Assembly: GCA_016712525.1 (NCBI GenBank)
Contig: JADJQX010000008.1
Location: 1,618,501 to 1,682,500 of the forward strand
DNA from: Myxococcales bacterium
Lineage (GTDB): Bacteria > Myxococcota_A > Polyangia > Polyangiales > Polyangiaceae
DNA length: 64,000 nt
Reading direction: 5' to 3'
This document shows, piece by piece, positions 23,433 to 33,193 of this stretch. The notes below the pieces were generated by a model. It made no database searches and was not told the origin of the DNA. It saw nothing but the letters and a program-made list of their open reading frames with translations. Position 1 is the stretch's first letter. Each line of letters opens with the position of its first letter. Both the position numbers and the translations under genes were made by a program.

Positions 23433-26045
23433 ATGAAGAGCTACGGCACTTGGTTCGAGGCGGTCTCCGGAACGCCGCCCTACGCCTGGCAGGCTACGTT
23501 GGCCCAGGCCGAGGCTCCAGCCGATCGGCTTCTCCGTATTCCCACTGGCTTTGGCAAGACCGCGGGAACGGCTCTCGCGTGGCTTTTCCATCGATGCGTT
23601 CGCAACGATGACCGCTGGCCCCGCCGCCTGGTGTTCTGCCTGCCGATGCGTGTGCTCGTCGAACAGACGGAGACGACGCTCAAGGCTTGGGTGAAGGCCG
23701 CAGGCCTCGATGTGAACGTCGTCGTGCTGATCGGCGGGCGCGAGATCGCGAGCTGGCTCGACGACCTCGACAAGCCCACCATTCTCATCGGCACGCAGGA
23801 CATGCTGCTCTCGCGCGCGATGAACCGAGGGTACGCCTCCGCCCGGGCCCTGTGGCCCATGGAGCTTGGTGCGCTGCACTCCGACGCCCTCTGGGTCATC
23901 GACGAGGTCCAGCTCATGGACACTGGGCTCGCCACGACCACGCAGCTCGCGGCATTTCGCCGTGCCGATGCCGAAAGCGGCCGCCCCGTACATCGGCCCA
24001 CGTTCACCTGGTGGATGAGCGCGACGCTTCAACCAAGCTGGCTCGGAACGGTCGACTTTCGTACCCACGTCGCGAGCTTGCCGCAGACGCGCATCGCGGC
24101 GGAAGAGAGGTCGGGGGGGCTCTGGGAGGTCGCAAAGGCTGTCGAACATCGGAGTGACGTCACCGATCCGGCCGAGATCGCGAAGCTTGCCCTCGAGAAG
24201 CACACCCCACGCACAATGACGCTCGTGATCGTCAACACGGTCGATCGGGCGGGCAAGGTGGTTGCCGCACTCTCACCCGGCAAAAAGGGGAAGAAGGTCG
24301 GGCCGGAGCCCGAGGTCAAGCTCGTACACTCCAGGTTTCGCGGACACGAGCGCCGCGGATGGGACTTTCTGACGAAGGCAGCCAACAGCGCAGCAGCGCT
24401 CCCAGAAGAGGGGCGAATCATCGTGGCGACCCAGGTCGTCGAAGCCGGGGTCGACATGTCGGCCAAGCTGCTCGTGACCGAGCTGGCACCGTGGTCATCC
24501 CTCGTTCAGCGTTTTGGTAGGTGTGCGCGGTACGCTGGCGAACACGGGAACGTGATCGTCGTCGGGGCGGTGCCCGCGAAGGAGGCGGAAGCGCGCCCGT
24601 ACGACATCGCCGCGCTCCGAGGCTCGGCGGATTCTCTCGCGTCGATCGGCAAGGGAACAAAGGACGTTGGCCCTCGGGCGCTCGAGACCTACGAAGAAGC
24701 GCTCGAGGCCGACAGGCTCGCGGCACTCTACCCGTACACTCCCGAGCATGTCCTCCGCCGGAAAGACTTCGACGAGCTCTTCGATACCTCGCCGGATCTT
24801 TCGGGCGCCGATCTCGACGTGGGCCGCTACATTCGCTCCGGTGAGGACCGCGACGCTTCGGTCTTCTGGCGAAGGCTCGAGGACGATCCCAAAGATCTAC
24901 GAGACACGCCGTGGCCGACGCGCGACGAGCTCTGCCCCGTCCCGGCCCACCAGCTCCAAGAGTTTCTGAAGAAGTCGGAAGCGGAGTCCTACACCTTCGA
25001 CTTCGTCCAAAGTTGCTGGAAGAAGCGGCCAAAGAACCAGCGTGTCGTGCCCGGGACGACGATCCTCCTGCGAACGAGCGCCGGCGGATACCACGCGACC
25101 CGCGGCTGGGACGAAAGCGCCAAGGCGCCGGTCGAGCCGGTGGAACGCGCGCGACCCGCGAACACGACGGAGGCGCGCCAAGAGCGGATGGTCGAGGCGA
25201 GCCTCGCTGGGGACGACGACCCCCTCGCCGAGCTCGATGGTTTCAAGACGATTCGCCTTCACGGCCACGAGGCGCGGGCCGAAGTCGACAAGCTCGCGCG
25301 CGCCTTTGCCCTCGACGAGCGGCTTACGAGAGCGCTCTCGCTAGCGGCGCGTTGGCACGACGCCGGGAAGGCCCACCCGACGTTTCAGAGCGCCATTCGC
25401 GAGACGGCGCGAAGCGCGACGCCGGCCTTCGGCAGGCGAGGCGACCTCGCCAAAGCGCCGAAGGGAGCGTTCGCGCACTACGCGAGGCCCGGGTTCAGGC
25501 ATGAGCTCGCGAGCGGCCTCATGCTCTTCGAGGTACTTCGGCGGAGAGCGCCCGACCACGCCGCCCTTCTCGGCCCCCACCGGGACGTGCTCGAGTTGCT
25601 AGGTACGCCGAGCGAGCCGGTTGTGGCCGAGGACGCGCTCGACACGCATCCGCTCGCAGACGAGCTCGCCGGGCTTAGCGCTGACGAGATCGACCTCGTC
25701 GCCTACCTTGTGGTGTCGCACCACGGCAAGGTGCGCGGACGATGGGCGAGCACACCTCGCGACATCGAGGACGGGGAGGATCGCATTCATGGCGTGGCGG
25801 ACGGAGACGCCATCCCTGCCGTAGATCTCCCGGATGACACCGGCGCTGGCGTCGCGCTGCCGCGCCTAACCCTTTCGCTCGCAATGGCCGGTCTCGGCCT
25901 CGGCCCGAGGTACGGGGCGTCGTGGACGGACAGGGTCGAACGGTTGCTCGCGTCCCGAGGCCCATTCTCCCTCGCGTTCTTGGAGGCCATCTTGCGCGTC
26001 GCCGACTGGCGCGCGTCGGCCCTGCCAGCAGAGGTGCTCCCATGA
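23433..26045 (+). CDS. cas3: Cas3, helicase-HD order, type I-G
   Basis: ATG 23433 has GGAGG seven bases upstream, giving 870 residues; an in-frame ATG at 23400 lacks a good ribosome site. The N-terminal superfamily 2 helicase has Walker A IPTGFGKTAG (about 36-45), DEAH-box equivalent WVIDEVQLMD (about 154-163), SAT (about 195) and motif VI SSLVQRFGRCAR (about 355-366). The HD nuclease is at the C-terminus: SLAARWHDAGKAHPTFQ (His-Asp near 642), HELASG, VVSHHGKVRG (about 762) and RVADWR. The reversed order (helicase before HD) is characteristic of type I-G. Cas3 is recruited by Cascade and degrades the target DNA strand. Motifs look intact. Its TGA overlaps the cas8 ATG. Confidence 0.95.
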   Translation: MKSYGTWFEAVSGTPPYAWQATLAQAEAPADRLLRIPTGFGKTAGTALAWLFHRCVRNDDRWPRRLVFCLPMRVLVEQTETTLKAWVKAAGLDVNVVVLIGGREIASWLDDLDKPTILIGTQDMLLSRAMNRGYASARALWPMELGALHSDALWVIDEVQLMDTGLATTTQLAAFRRADAESGRPVHRPTFTWWMSATLQPSWLGTVDFRTHVASLPQTRIAAEERSGGLWEVAKAVEHRSDVTDPAEIAKLALEKHTPRTMTLVIVNTVDRAGKVVAALSPGKKGKKVGPEPEVKLVHSRFRGHERRGWDFLTKAANSAAALPEEGRIIVATQVVEAGVDMSAKLLVTELAPWSSLVQRFGRCARYAGEHGNVIVVGAVPAKEAEARPYDIAALRGSADSLASIGKGTKDVGPRALETYEEALEADRLAALYPYTPEHVLRRKDFDELFDTSPDLSGADLDVGRYIRSGEDRDASVFWRRLEDDPKDLRDTPWPTRDELCPVPAHQLQEFLKKSEAESYTFDFVQSCWKKRPKNQRVVPGTTILLRTSAGGYHATRGWDESAKAPVEPVERARPANTTEARQERMVEASLAGDDDPLAELDGFKTIRLHGHEARAEVDKLARAFALDERLTRALSLAARWHDAGKAHPTFQSAIRETARSATPAFGRRGDLAKAPKGAFAHYARPGFRHELASGLMLFEVLRRRAPDHAALLGPHRDVLELLGTPSEPVVAEDALDTHPLADELAGLSADEIDLVAYLVVSHHGKVRGRWASTPRDIEDGEDRIHGVADGDAIPAVDLPDDTGAGVALPRLTLSLAMAGLGLGPRYGASWTDRVERLLASRGPFSLAFLEAILRVADWRASALPAEVLP

Positions 26046-28207
26046 CCCAGAAGTACGTTCACGCCCTCCACGGCTGCGCCCCGACGCCGCTCGCCCACTA
26101 CCTCAAGGCTCTCGGAGTACTTCGGCTGGTGGCCGAACAGGCGGACCCCGAGGTACGCGGAGCTTGGGTAGACGATGGCTTCCGGCTCGTGACGAAGCTC
26201 ACGAGGGAGGAGCTCATCACGTTCTTCGCGGAGAAGTACGAACCGACCCCCTTGCTGAGCCCATGGAACGGCGGCAGCGGCTTCTACCCCGGGGATAACC
26301 AAGACGGATTCGGGCGCCTCAAGAACGCTCAGGCTCCGCGATTTCAGAAGTACCGCGAAGCGATCGCGCAAGCCCAGCAAACAGTGGGAGACCGGAAAGA
26401 GAAGCCGGGCGGGGACGAGAAGGCAGCGCTCCTGCGCGCGTGTGTCTCCTCGTGGGATGGCCCGGCCTACGGCTGGTTGCGTTCGTCGTTCACCATCGGT
26501 GGGGATGGGACGCCGAGCTTCCCGGCCCTGCTCGGCACGGGCGGGAACGACGGTCGCCTCGACTTCACCAACAACTACATGCAGAGGCTCGTCGGTCTCA
26601 TCGACCCCGAAACCGGCGTAGTCGGTAGCGACGACATCGGGTTGCTCGCCCTTTCGCTCTTCCGCGATACGGTGCCCGGCCTGGCGGACAACGCCATCGG
26701 CCAGTTCTATCCGGGAGCCGCTGGCGGCGCGAACGCGAGCGCGGGATTCGACGGCAACGCGCTCATCAACCCGTGGGACTTCGTGCTCATGCTCGAAGGC
26801 TCTCTTGTGCTGAGGGTTGCCTCCCTGCGACGGCTCGACACGGCCGAGCTCACGAACGCCGCGGCACCGTTTGCGTTGCGCTGCCAAGGCGTAGGCTACG
26901 GAAGCGCATCGCCTGCGGATGCGTCCGCGCGGGGAGAGCAGTGGATGCCACTCTGGTCAGGGGCGGCCACGCTCGGCGAGATCGAGAGGCTGTTCGAAGA
27001 GGGACGGCTCCACGGCGGGAAGCGCCCCGTTCGAGGGACGATCGACGCTGCCCGTTCGGTGGCCAAGCTGGGCGTCTCACGGGGTGTGAAGCAGTTCGTT
27101 CGCTATGGATATTTCGAACGGAACGGCCTTTCGAACCTCGCGATCCCTATCGGACGGATCACGGTCGCACACGACAGACACGTCGCCTTGCTCGATGAGA
27201 TCGACGGGTTTGCGCGCATCCTGGAGCGCGCGGCGGGGCAGAAGACGGCGCCTGCCTCTTTGGAGCGAGCGCAGCGCAAGCTCGAGGCAGCCATGCTTCA
27301 AGCCGCGATCCCCAACGCCAGTGGCACGACCTGGGAGGCCTTGCTTGGTGTGCTGGGAGAGGTCGAGGACTTGTACCTTGCTTCTCCTCGCTCGAGCGCG
27401 AGCAGCAACGTCGAGCCCATCCCCCTGCTCAGCGCGTCCTGGCTCGAACGGCTCCCCGACGAGACGGAGGTCCGGCTCGCGATCGCGATCGCGTCGCAGA
27501 CCAGCGAAAAGCTCGGTCCTATCCGGACGAATGTGGTGCCCTACGAGGGAGAGCGGTACCCCAAGTTTCGAAAGAGCGCCGATGCGCTGGTTTCGGACCC
27601 TCAGGTGGTGTGGTCGGGGGGCGACCTCATCAGCAACCTGGTCGCCATCGCGAATCGACGGGCCATCGATGGGACCCGGGAGCGCAGCGCGGGCTTTCCC
27701 CTCGAGGGACGACGGTTCGCCACGCTCGCCGACATCGGCGACTTCTTGCGCGGGGCAACCGACGACGCGCGCATCGCGAGGCTTCTGCGCGGTCTCCTGT
27801 CGATTTCGTGGAGTGAAGCGAAGCTCCCGGAACGGACGAGCTTCGGCGAACCGAGCGCATTGCACGCGCTGGTCCGCCTCGCCTTTCTTCCCGGCAAGCT
27901 CGAACCGAGCAAGGTCGCGTCGCGACGAGAGGATCGCCACCTGCCTCCGCTCCGTCCCGTTCTCGACGGAACGATTCTGCGATTGCTCGAGGCCGGCCGC
28001 GCCAACGACGCAGTCGATCGCATTCTCACGCGACTCGTCGCGAGTGGAGCTCGGCCGATCCTTCGAACCGTCGCCGCTTCCCCCACTCTTGCGCGAAGGC
28101 TCGCTGCAGCCGTCGCCATCCCCGTGTCCCCGGCCGATCAGGTTCGCCTGCTCCGCGCCGTATGCAAACCGTTCTCCGATTCCAAGAAAGACGAGGCCCA
28201 GTCATGA
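26042..28207 (+). CDS. cas8u2: Cas8u2 / Csx17, type I-G large subunit
   Basis: The product has 721 residues starting at the ATG in the ATGA overlap with cas3. It begins HALHGCAPTPLAHYLKALGVLRLV, the usual Csx17 opening, and contains INPWDFVLMLEGSLVL (about residues 242-257), the most recognisable Csx17 signature. In type I-G the Csx17/Cas8u2 subunit is the large subunit of the interference complex and is expected to take part in PAM recognition and Cas3 recruitment. The C-terminal third is helix-rich and basic. Length and motifs match the family. It is coupled to cas7 by a second ATGA overlap. Confidence 0.92.
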   Translation: MTQKYVHALHGCAPTPLAHYLKALGVLRLVAEQADPEVRGAWVDDGFRLVTKLTREELITFFAEKYEPTPLLSPWNGGSGFYPGDNQDGFGRLKNAQAPRFQKYREAIAQAQQTVGDRKEKPGGDEKAALLRACVSSWDGPAYGWLRSSFTIGGDGTPSFPALLGTGGNDGRLDFTNNYMQRLVGLIDPETGVVGSDDIGLLALSLFRDTVPGLADNAIGQFYPGAAGGANASAGFDGNALINPWDFVLMLEGSLVLRVASLRRLDTAELTNAAAPFALRCQGVGYGSASPADASARGEQWMPLWSGAATLGEIERLFEEGRLHGGKRPVRGTIDAARSVAKLGVSRGVKQFVRYGYFERNGLSNLAIPIGRITVAHDRHVALLDEIDGFARILERAAGQKTAPASLERAQRKLEAAMLQAAIPNASGTTWEALLGVLGEVEDLYLASPRSSASSNVEPIPLLSASWLERLPDETEVRLAIAIASQTSEKLGPIRTNVVPYEGERYPKFRKSADALVSDPQVVWSGGDLISNLVAIANRRAIDGTRERSAGFPLEGRRFATLADIGDFLRGATDDARIARLLRGLLSISWSEAKLPERTSFGEPSALHALVRLAFLPGKLEPSKVASRREDRHLPPLRPVLDGTILRLLEAGRANDAVDRILTRLVASGARPILRTVAASPTLARRLAAAVAIPVSPADQVRLLRAVCKPFSDSKKDEAQS

Positions 28208-29166
28208 GCGTGAATGTCGACAAGCTCCTCAAGGACACCACCACCACCCGCGTCCTCTTCGAGGTCGAGCTGAAGCCCGTACAAGGCACGCGCTTTCAAC
28301 CGACAGGCTTCCCAGACCTTGGCGCCGCCGTTTTTCAGACGGCCCAAGGGTCTCGGTTGCTCGTCGAGAGCGCACAGAGCATGGCCAACCGCTTGGAGAC
28401 CGTCTGCTGGGACACCGGAGAGCAGAAGCTGGCAAGCGAGCTCGAGGGGCTCTCGTACGTGAGGGTCGAGCAGAAGGGGGCCTACCTGACGAGCTCCATC
28501 ACCGAGGCGCATCGACTCAACTCGCCCTACATCCTCGAGAGCAAGGACAAGAGCTTCTTCGACAAGCTCCAGAAGGAGACGAAGGAGCTCGAGAACGGAG
28601 CGATCTCTCGGCCCCGGCTCGCGAGCATCCTCTTTCGGTATGACGCCAACGCGCTCATCCACGGGGTCTTCCTTGCCAAGAAGGACCTGGTCGGAGGCCG
28701 ACTCCGGCTCGAGCGCGCGTTGTCGGCTTTCATCGAGGCCGAAGATGTGAGCGTCGCCGCATCGGGCGGCGTGAAGAACGACCACGTCAACCCGAGTGGG
28801 GAGGCGAAAGAGGGCTTCGGCAACGTGCCCTTCCAGCGAGACGAGTACACGGCCAAGCGGATCGTCGCGTACTTTAACCTAGACATCGAGGAGATTCGCG
28901 GGTTCGGCCTGGGAGACGATGCAAGCCGGCTCCTCGTCCTCTTGGCGCTCTACAAGATTCGTAAGCTGCTCGACGGACGGCTTCGGCTCCGGACGGCTTG
29001 CGACCTCGAGCCGGTCGCGCCGAACGCGATCACGGCTCAGCGGCCGGGTGGGTTCGAGCTCCCAAGCCTTACGGCGCTAAAGGAGGCTCTTCCCGGCGCC
29101 ATCAAGGCCTGCGCTCCGCTCTTCGCGGAGAAGAACGGGATCACCACCGTGGAGTTCAAGGCGTGA
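28204..29166 (+). CDS. csb1: Cas7 / Csb1, type I-G backbone subunit
   Basis: The product has 320 residues from the ATG overlapping the cas8 stop. It matches the Csb1 (GSU0053) group: an RRM-like start (TRVLFEVELKPVQGTRFQPTGFPDLGAA), then VESAQSMANRLE, LTSSITEAHRLNSPYIL, and FRYDANALIHGVFL. The SAQSMANRLE and RLNSPYI stretches are highly conserved in this group. Cas7 coats the crRNA spacer as a helical filament within Cascade. No truncation was seen. Its stop overlaps the GTG of csb2 by four bases. Confidence 0.92.
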   Translation: MSVNVDKLLKDTTTTRVLFEVELKPVQGTRFQPTGFPDLGAAVFQTAQGSRLLVESAQSMANRLETVCWDTGEQKLASELEGLSYVRVEQKGAYLTSSITEAHRLNSPYILESKDKSFFDKLQKETKELENGAISRPRLASILFRYDANALIHGVFLAKKDLVGGRLRLERALSAFIEAEDVSVAASGGVKNDHVNPSGEAKEGFGNVPFQRDEYTAKRIVAYFNLDIEEIRGFGLGDDASRLLVLLALYKIRKLLDGRLRLRTACDLEPVAPNAITAQRPGGFELPSLTALKEALPGAIKACAPLFAEKNGITTVEFKA

Positions 29167-30866
29167 GCATCCTTGCTGGGGAGCGAGCCGAGGAGACCAT
29201 CCTCGCGTTCGAGCTCGTCGGGAAGAGGTACCACGCGACACCGTGGGGCAGCCATGTGAACGAGGGGTTGGTCGAATGGCCTCCTAGCCCATGGCGCCTC
29301 CTCCGAGCCCTCGTGGCCACGGGGTTCGGGCGGCTTGGCTGGTCTGCCCTCGAGGGCAGCGCGAGGGAGCTCCTGGAGCTTCTTGGCAGGGTGGTCCCTT
29401 CGTACTGCCTGCCAGAGGCATCGTCAGCGCATACCCGGCACTACATGCCCATCGCGGGCGGCAAGACGACGAAAGTCCTTGATACGTTCGTTCATCTACC
29501 GGACGGCGACACGACCATTTGGGTCAAGTACCCCACTGGCCTCCCCACCGCGAGCCGTGAGCTCTTGAGAAAGCTCGTTTCATCGGTCGGATACCTTGGC
29601 CGGGCCGAGTCGTGGGCCGTGGGTCGTCTCGTGGAGGACGTCGCAGAGGCTCCCAAAGACGAGTGGATCGAGCCCGGAGCACGTCCGCCAGCCGAGGGAT
29701 ACGAACGCGTGGAGGCGCTCGCGCTCGACCAACCCGAGGACTACGCGGCGTGGCGACAGGGCTACATCGCGCGTGCCAAGGAGGCGCTCGAGAAGACCGA
29801 GCGCGCCAAGGCCGAAGCCAAGGGGAAGGCGTTCAAGGCCCTCGCCAAGAAGGACATCGAGAAACTCGAACAGTCCGTGCCTCTGGATACGGTCAGCGCT
29901 TTGCTCCAGGACACGGGCAACCTCCGCCGTGAGGGATGGAGCCAACCGCCTGGCACCAGGTTCGTCTCGTACTACCGGAGAGCCGATGCGCTGGTGCCTC
30001 GCATCGCGCCGAGGGTTCGAGCCGTTCGCGAGACGCCCCCGACCGCCGTGCTCCTGGCGATCGCCTCCGACACCAAGAACGCCGACCTTTTGCCCAGTAT
30101 CAAGAACGTCGCGCGCTTCATGGATCGCATCCACGAGACGTTGGCCCGCAAGGTCGACGACCTGGGCCTTGCCGAGACGGACTGGCTCACCGGCAAGCAC
30201 AAGGGCGAGCCGGTCGTCGGGCATCGGCACCTGGCACTTCAGCCCGTGAGAAAGCGCGGGCCCGAGCGGTTCCGAGACGACATGGGCTCGGCGAAGTTCG
30301 ACCACGTCCTCGCCGTGTGCCCGATGGGCTTCTCACGCGGAGCCTTGGCCGCTCTCCACGCGGCGAAACGCACCTACTCGAAGGACCTCCCGACACTGTA
30401 CCTGACCGTAGTGGGCGAGGGAGAGCCGGAGCTCTTCGACGGCGGGGTGCCGATCACCCGCGAGAGTCGGAGCTTTCGGAGTGTGACGCCGTTCGTCCCC
30501 TCCTGGCACCTGAAACCTCGAGGGACGGGCTCACTGCTCTCGCAGATCCAACGGGAGCTGTCGAATCGCGGGCTGCCTGCCGCCGCGACGGTGGAAATCG
30601 AGACACGCGGAAGTCATGGCTTTCAACCCGTGGAGTCGGTGGTGCTCGGGCGGTACGCGGGCGACCTTCGTGTCCTCGTCGGGAGTGAGCTGGAGGAGCT
30701 CACCCTCCGGTTCCGCCATGTTCGCCGGGAACGGGGGGACCGGCGCGCACCCATGAACGTGGGGCTGTCACTGCGCCTTACGTTCGAGCAGCCCGTGCGT
30801 GGACCAATCGCTCTGGGGTTCGGTAGTCACTTCGGGCTCGGGCTCTTCGAACCCGAGGGAGCATGA
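29163..30866 (+). CDS. csb2: Csb2, Cas5-Cas6 fusion, type I-G
   Basis: Translation starts at GTG 29163 within a GTGA overlap, giving 567 residues. The N-terminal Cas5-like region includes FELVGKRYHATPWGSHVNEGLVEWPPSPWRLL in the DNA; the piece VEWPPSPWRLLRALVA is the family signature. A Lys/Ala/Glu-rich helical insert follows (EKTERAKAEAKGKAFKALAK). The C-terminal Cas6-like region has GHRHLAL (candidate catalytic His), FDHVLAVCPMGFS and the final glycine-rich loop LGFGSHFGLGLF, typical of RAMP proteins. In this family the fused protein caps the crRNA 5' handle and cleaves the repeat, so no separate cas6 gene is needed, and none is present. Confidence 0.9.
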   Translation: MSILAGERAEETILAFELVGKRYHATPWGSHVNEGLVEWPPSPWRLLRALVATGFGRLGWSALEGSARELLELLGRVVPSYCLPEASSAHTRHYMPIAGGKTTKVLDTFVHLPDGDTTIWVKYPTGLPTASRELLRKLVSSVGYLGRAESWAVGRLVEDVAEAPKDEWIEPGARPPAEGYERVEALALDQPEDYAAWRQGYIARAKEALEKTERAKAEAKGKAFKALAKKDIEKLEQSVPLDTVSALLQDTGNLRREGWSQPPGTRFVSYYRRADALVPRIAPRVRAVRETPPTAVLLAIASDTKNADLLPSIKNVARFMDRIHETLARKVDDLGLAETDWLTGKHKGEPVVGHRHLALQPVRKRGPERFRDDMGSAKFDHVLAVCPMGFSRGALAALHAAKRTYSKDLPTLYLTVVGEGEPELFDGGVPITRESRSFRSVTPFVPSWHLKPRGTGSLLSQIQRELSNRGLPAAATVEIETRGSHGFQPVESVVLGRYAGDLRVLVGSELEELTLRFRHVRRERGDRRAPMNVGLSLRLTFEQPVRGPIALGFGSHFGLGLFEPEGA

Positions 30867-32623
30867 GCGCGCCGAAGGTCGACGAGGCTCCCGAGGTTCG
30901 GCGGGCGAAGCATCTTCCTCTCGTGGGGAAGATGCCGCTTCCGGACCTCGTGCCGGCTCGGATGGTGAACGAAGTGCTCTTCTGTGAGCGCCTGCTCTAC
31001 CTCGAGTGGGCGCAGGGAGAGTGGGCGGACAACGCGTTCACGCTCGATGGGCGCGCGGTGCACGGGCGGACCGACGAGAAACGTGGTGACCTTCCTGCGC
31101 CCGCGAATGGCCAAGACGACGACGCCGTGGAGGAGCCCGAGGGTCCTCCGTACAAGGCGACGAGCGTCGAGCTTTCGTCGTCGCGCCTCGGTGTGATCGC
31201 CAAGATCGACCTCGTCGAGGAAGGGGAGAACGGCGAGGTCATCCCCGTCGAGTACAAACGGGGGCGCGCGCCCGAGGTGGACGAGGGCGCCTACTTGCCC
31301 GAGCGGGCGCAGGTGGCCGCGCAGGTCATGCTGCTTCGTGAGCACGGCTACCGCGTGCCGTACGGCTCGCTCTACTTCGCCAAGTCGAAGCGGCGCGTAC
31401 GCATCGAGGTCACGCCGGATCTCGAGGCCATCGTGCTCGGCGCGGTGGCGCGCGCGCGGGAGCTCGTCGACAAGGGAGAGATGCCCCCTCCCCTCACCTC
31501 GAGCCCGAAGTGCGGAGGATGCTCGCTCTCTGGCATATGCCTTCCCGACGAGACGCGCCTCCTCCGCGACCTGCTCGACGACGGCGAGGAGCGCGTGCGA
31601 AGGCTCGTCCCCGCGCGAGACGACACCCTCCCGTTGCACGTGCAGGCACAAGGCGGGCGCATCGGAGTCGTGGGTGACGAGCTCGAGATCGCGACGAAAG
31701 ACGAGAAGGTGCGGGCGCGCGTCGCCAACACGTCTTCGGTCTCGGTGTACGGGAACGTGCAGGTGTCGACGCAGGCCGTGCGGACGCTGCTCGAGGCCGA
31801 GGTGCCGCTCGCGTTCTTCAGCTACGGAGGGTACTTCTGCGGGCTTCTCGGCGGCCTCGGGACGAAGAACATCGAGCTACGTATCGCCCAACACGACAAG
31901 CTCCGCGACCCGGCGTTCTGTCTCGGCGTGGCGAAGGGGCTCGTGGCCTCCAAGATCCGAAACTGCCGGACGCTCCTGCGCCGCAACGCCGAGGGGCTCG
32001 AGGGGAGCACGCTCGGCGAGCTCGAGATCTTGGCGAAGAAGGCAGAAGCGTGCGACGCGGCCGAGTCCTTGCTCGGCATCGAGGGCTCGGCGGCGCGCGT
32101 GTACTTTCAAGCGTTCCCCAAGATGGTGAAGGGGTCAAAGGCATTCGTCGACGCGTTCGACGCCGAGGGCCGGAACCGCCGCCCCCCGAAAGACCCTATC
32201 AACGCATTACTATCGTTCGTGTACTCCCTCCTCACGAAGGAGCTCACGGTCGCCGTGGCCAAAGCGGGGCTCGAGCCGTTGCTCGGCGTGTACCACAGGC
32301 CTCGTTTCGGCCGAGCCGCGCTGGCCCTCGACTTGATGGAAGAGTTTCGGCCGCTCATCGCCGACTCGACCGTGGTGAACGTACTGAACACGCAGGTCGT
32401 CGGAGAAGGAGACTTCGTCGTGCGGAGGGACGGGTGCTCGCTCTCGCCTTCGGGGCGAAAGAAGCTCCTCTACGCGTACGAGCGCCGCATGGACCAGCTC
32501 GTCACGCACCCGACGTTCGACTATCGCATCAGCTACCGCCGGGTGCTCGAGGTTCAGGCCCGTGTGTTCGGGCGGCTATTGCTCGGCGAAGCTACGGAGT
32601 ACCCCGCGTTCAGAACGAGGTGA
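30863..32623 (+). CDS. cas4-cas1: Cas4-Cas1 fusion, spacer acquisition
   Basis: The product has 586 residues from an ATG overlapping the csb2 stop. The N-terminal Cas4 nuclease (about 1-230) has the first Fe-S Cys in VNEVLFCERLLYLEW (C41), RecB-like residues in AKIDLVEEG and VIPVEYKRG, and the Cys cluster KCGGCSLSGIC (about 217-226). The C-terminal Cas1 integrase carries GIEGSAARVYF (Glu near 406), VYHRPRFGRAALALDLMEEFRP (His near 478 and the Asp/Glu metal ligands) and NTQVVGEGDFVV. All expected catalytic residues are visible. Cas4 trims prespacers and selects PAM-containing ends. Cas1 with Cas2 inserts them at the leader. The fusion is standard for type I-G. Confidence 0.95.
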   Translation: MSAPKVDEAPEVRRAKHLPLVGKMPLPDLVPARMVNEVLFCERLLYLEWAQGEWADNAFTLDGRAVHGRTDEKRGDLPAPANGQDDDAVEEPEGPPYKATSVELSSSRLGVIAKIDLVEEGENGEVIPVEYKRGRAPEVDEGAYLPERAQVAAQVMLLREHGYRVPYGSLYFAKSKRRVRIEVTPDLEAIVLGAVARARELVDKGEMPPPLTSSPKCGGCSLSGICLPDETRLLRDLLDDGEERVRRLVPARDDTLPLHVQAQGGRIGVVGDELEIATKDEKVRARVANTSSVSVYGNVQVSTQAVRTLLEAEVPLAFFSYGGYFCGLLGGLGTKNIELRIAQHDKLRDPAFCLGVAKGLVASKIRNCRTLLRRNAEGLEGSTLGELEILAKKAEACDAAESLLGIEGSAARVYFQAFPKMVKGSKAFVDAFDAEGRNRRPPKDPINALLSFVYSLLTKELTVAVAKAGLEPLLGVYHRPRFGRAALALDLMEEFRPLIADSTVVNVLNTQVVGEGDFVVRRDGCSLSPSGRKKLLYAYERRMDQLVTHPTFDYRISYRRVLEVQARVFGRLLLGEATEYPAFRTR

Positions 32624-32626
32624 GCC

Positions 32627-32917
32627 ATGCGGCAGGCGTTCATCGTGAGCTACGACGTCTCTCACCCGAAGCGGTTGCGAAAGGTGTTCCGCGTCCTGCG
32701 TGGGTTCGGCGATCACGTGCAGCTCTCCGTGTTCCGCTGCGAGCTGTCGGCCCGCGAGCTCGTGGAGCTACGTGCGCGGCTCGCGGCCGAAATCGATCAC
32801 CGCGAGGACCAGGTGCTCTTCGTCGACGTGGGGCCGGTCGAGGGGCGCGGCTCCACCTCGATCACGGCCCTCGGCAAGGCGTACACGGTGCCCGAACGGT
32901 GCGCGATCGTGGTGTAG
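32627..32917 (+). CDS. cas2: Cas2
   Basis: The product has 96 residues, starting three bases after the cas4-cas1 stop with GAGG-type sequence overlapping that gene's end. It begins MRQAFIVSYDVSHPKRLRKVF, with the conserved Asp after the first strand (SYDVS), followed by GDHVQLSVFRCELS, the usual Cas2 second strand. It forms the structural dimer bridging Cas1 dimers during spacer integration. It is the last gene of the six-gene cas operon. Confidence 0.95.
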   Translation: MRQAFIVSYDVSHPKRLRKVFRVLRGFGDHVQLSVFRCELSARELVELRARLAAEIDHREDQVLFVDVGPVEGRGSTSITALGKAYTVPERCAIVV

Positions 32918-33125
32918 CCACAGCTGCCAAGGGGGAGCCATCGTGGACGATTTGATTTCCGACCCTCGACGATTTGCATTTTCGGTGGTCACGGCGGCAT
33001 GACGCGCGACGTCGAGCGGGAGGGAGCTGGCCGATCGCTGGCGGGGCTTGAATTTCCCTGCGGCGAGAGAAAACGTGTGGCATGATCGCCTTCGTCGACG
33101 AGGCCTCCGAGGGGGTGACCGAGCC

Positions 33126-33167
33126 AACTTCAGGCGCCTGAAGTTGCAACTTCAGGCGCCTGAAGTT
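33126..33167 (+). promoter_or_regulatory. Paired palindrome upstream of the P1 gene
   Basis: Two perfect copies of AACTTCAGGCGCCTGAAGTT lie at 33126-33145 and 33148-33167 (22-base period), ending 26 bases before the ATG at 33194. A GTGGCATGAT stretch 45 bases upstream resembles a weak -10 element, and a similar GTGCCATGCT stretch is placed equivalently before the paralog at 53598. It is predicted to be an operator, possibly autoregulatory. Confidence 0.7.
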
Positions 33168-33193
33168 GGGCCGTCGACGAGGGGAGACAGACG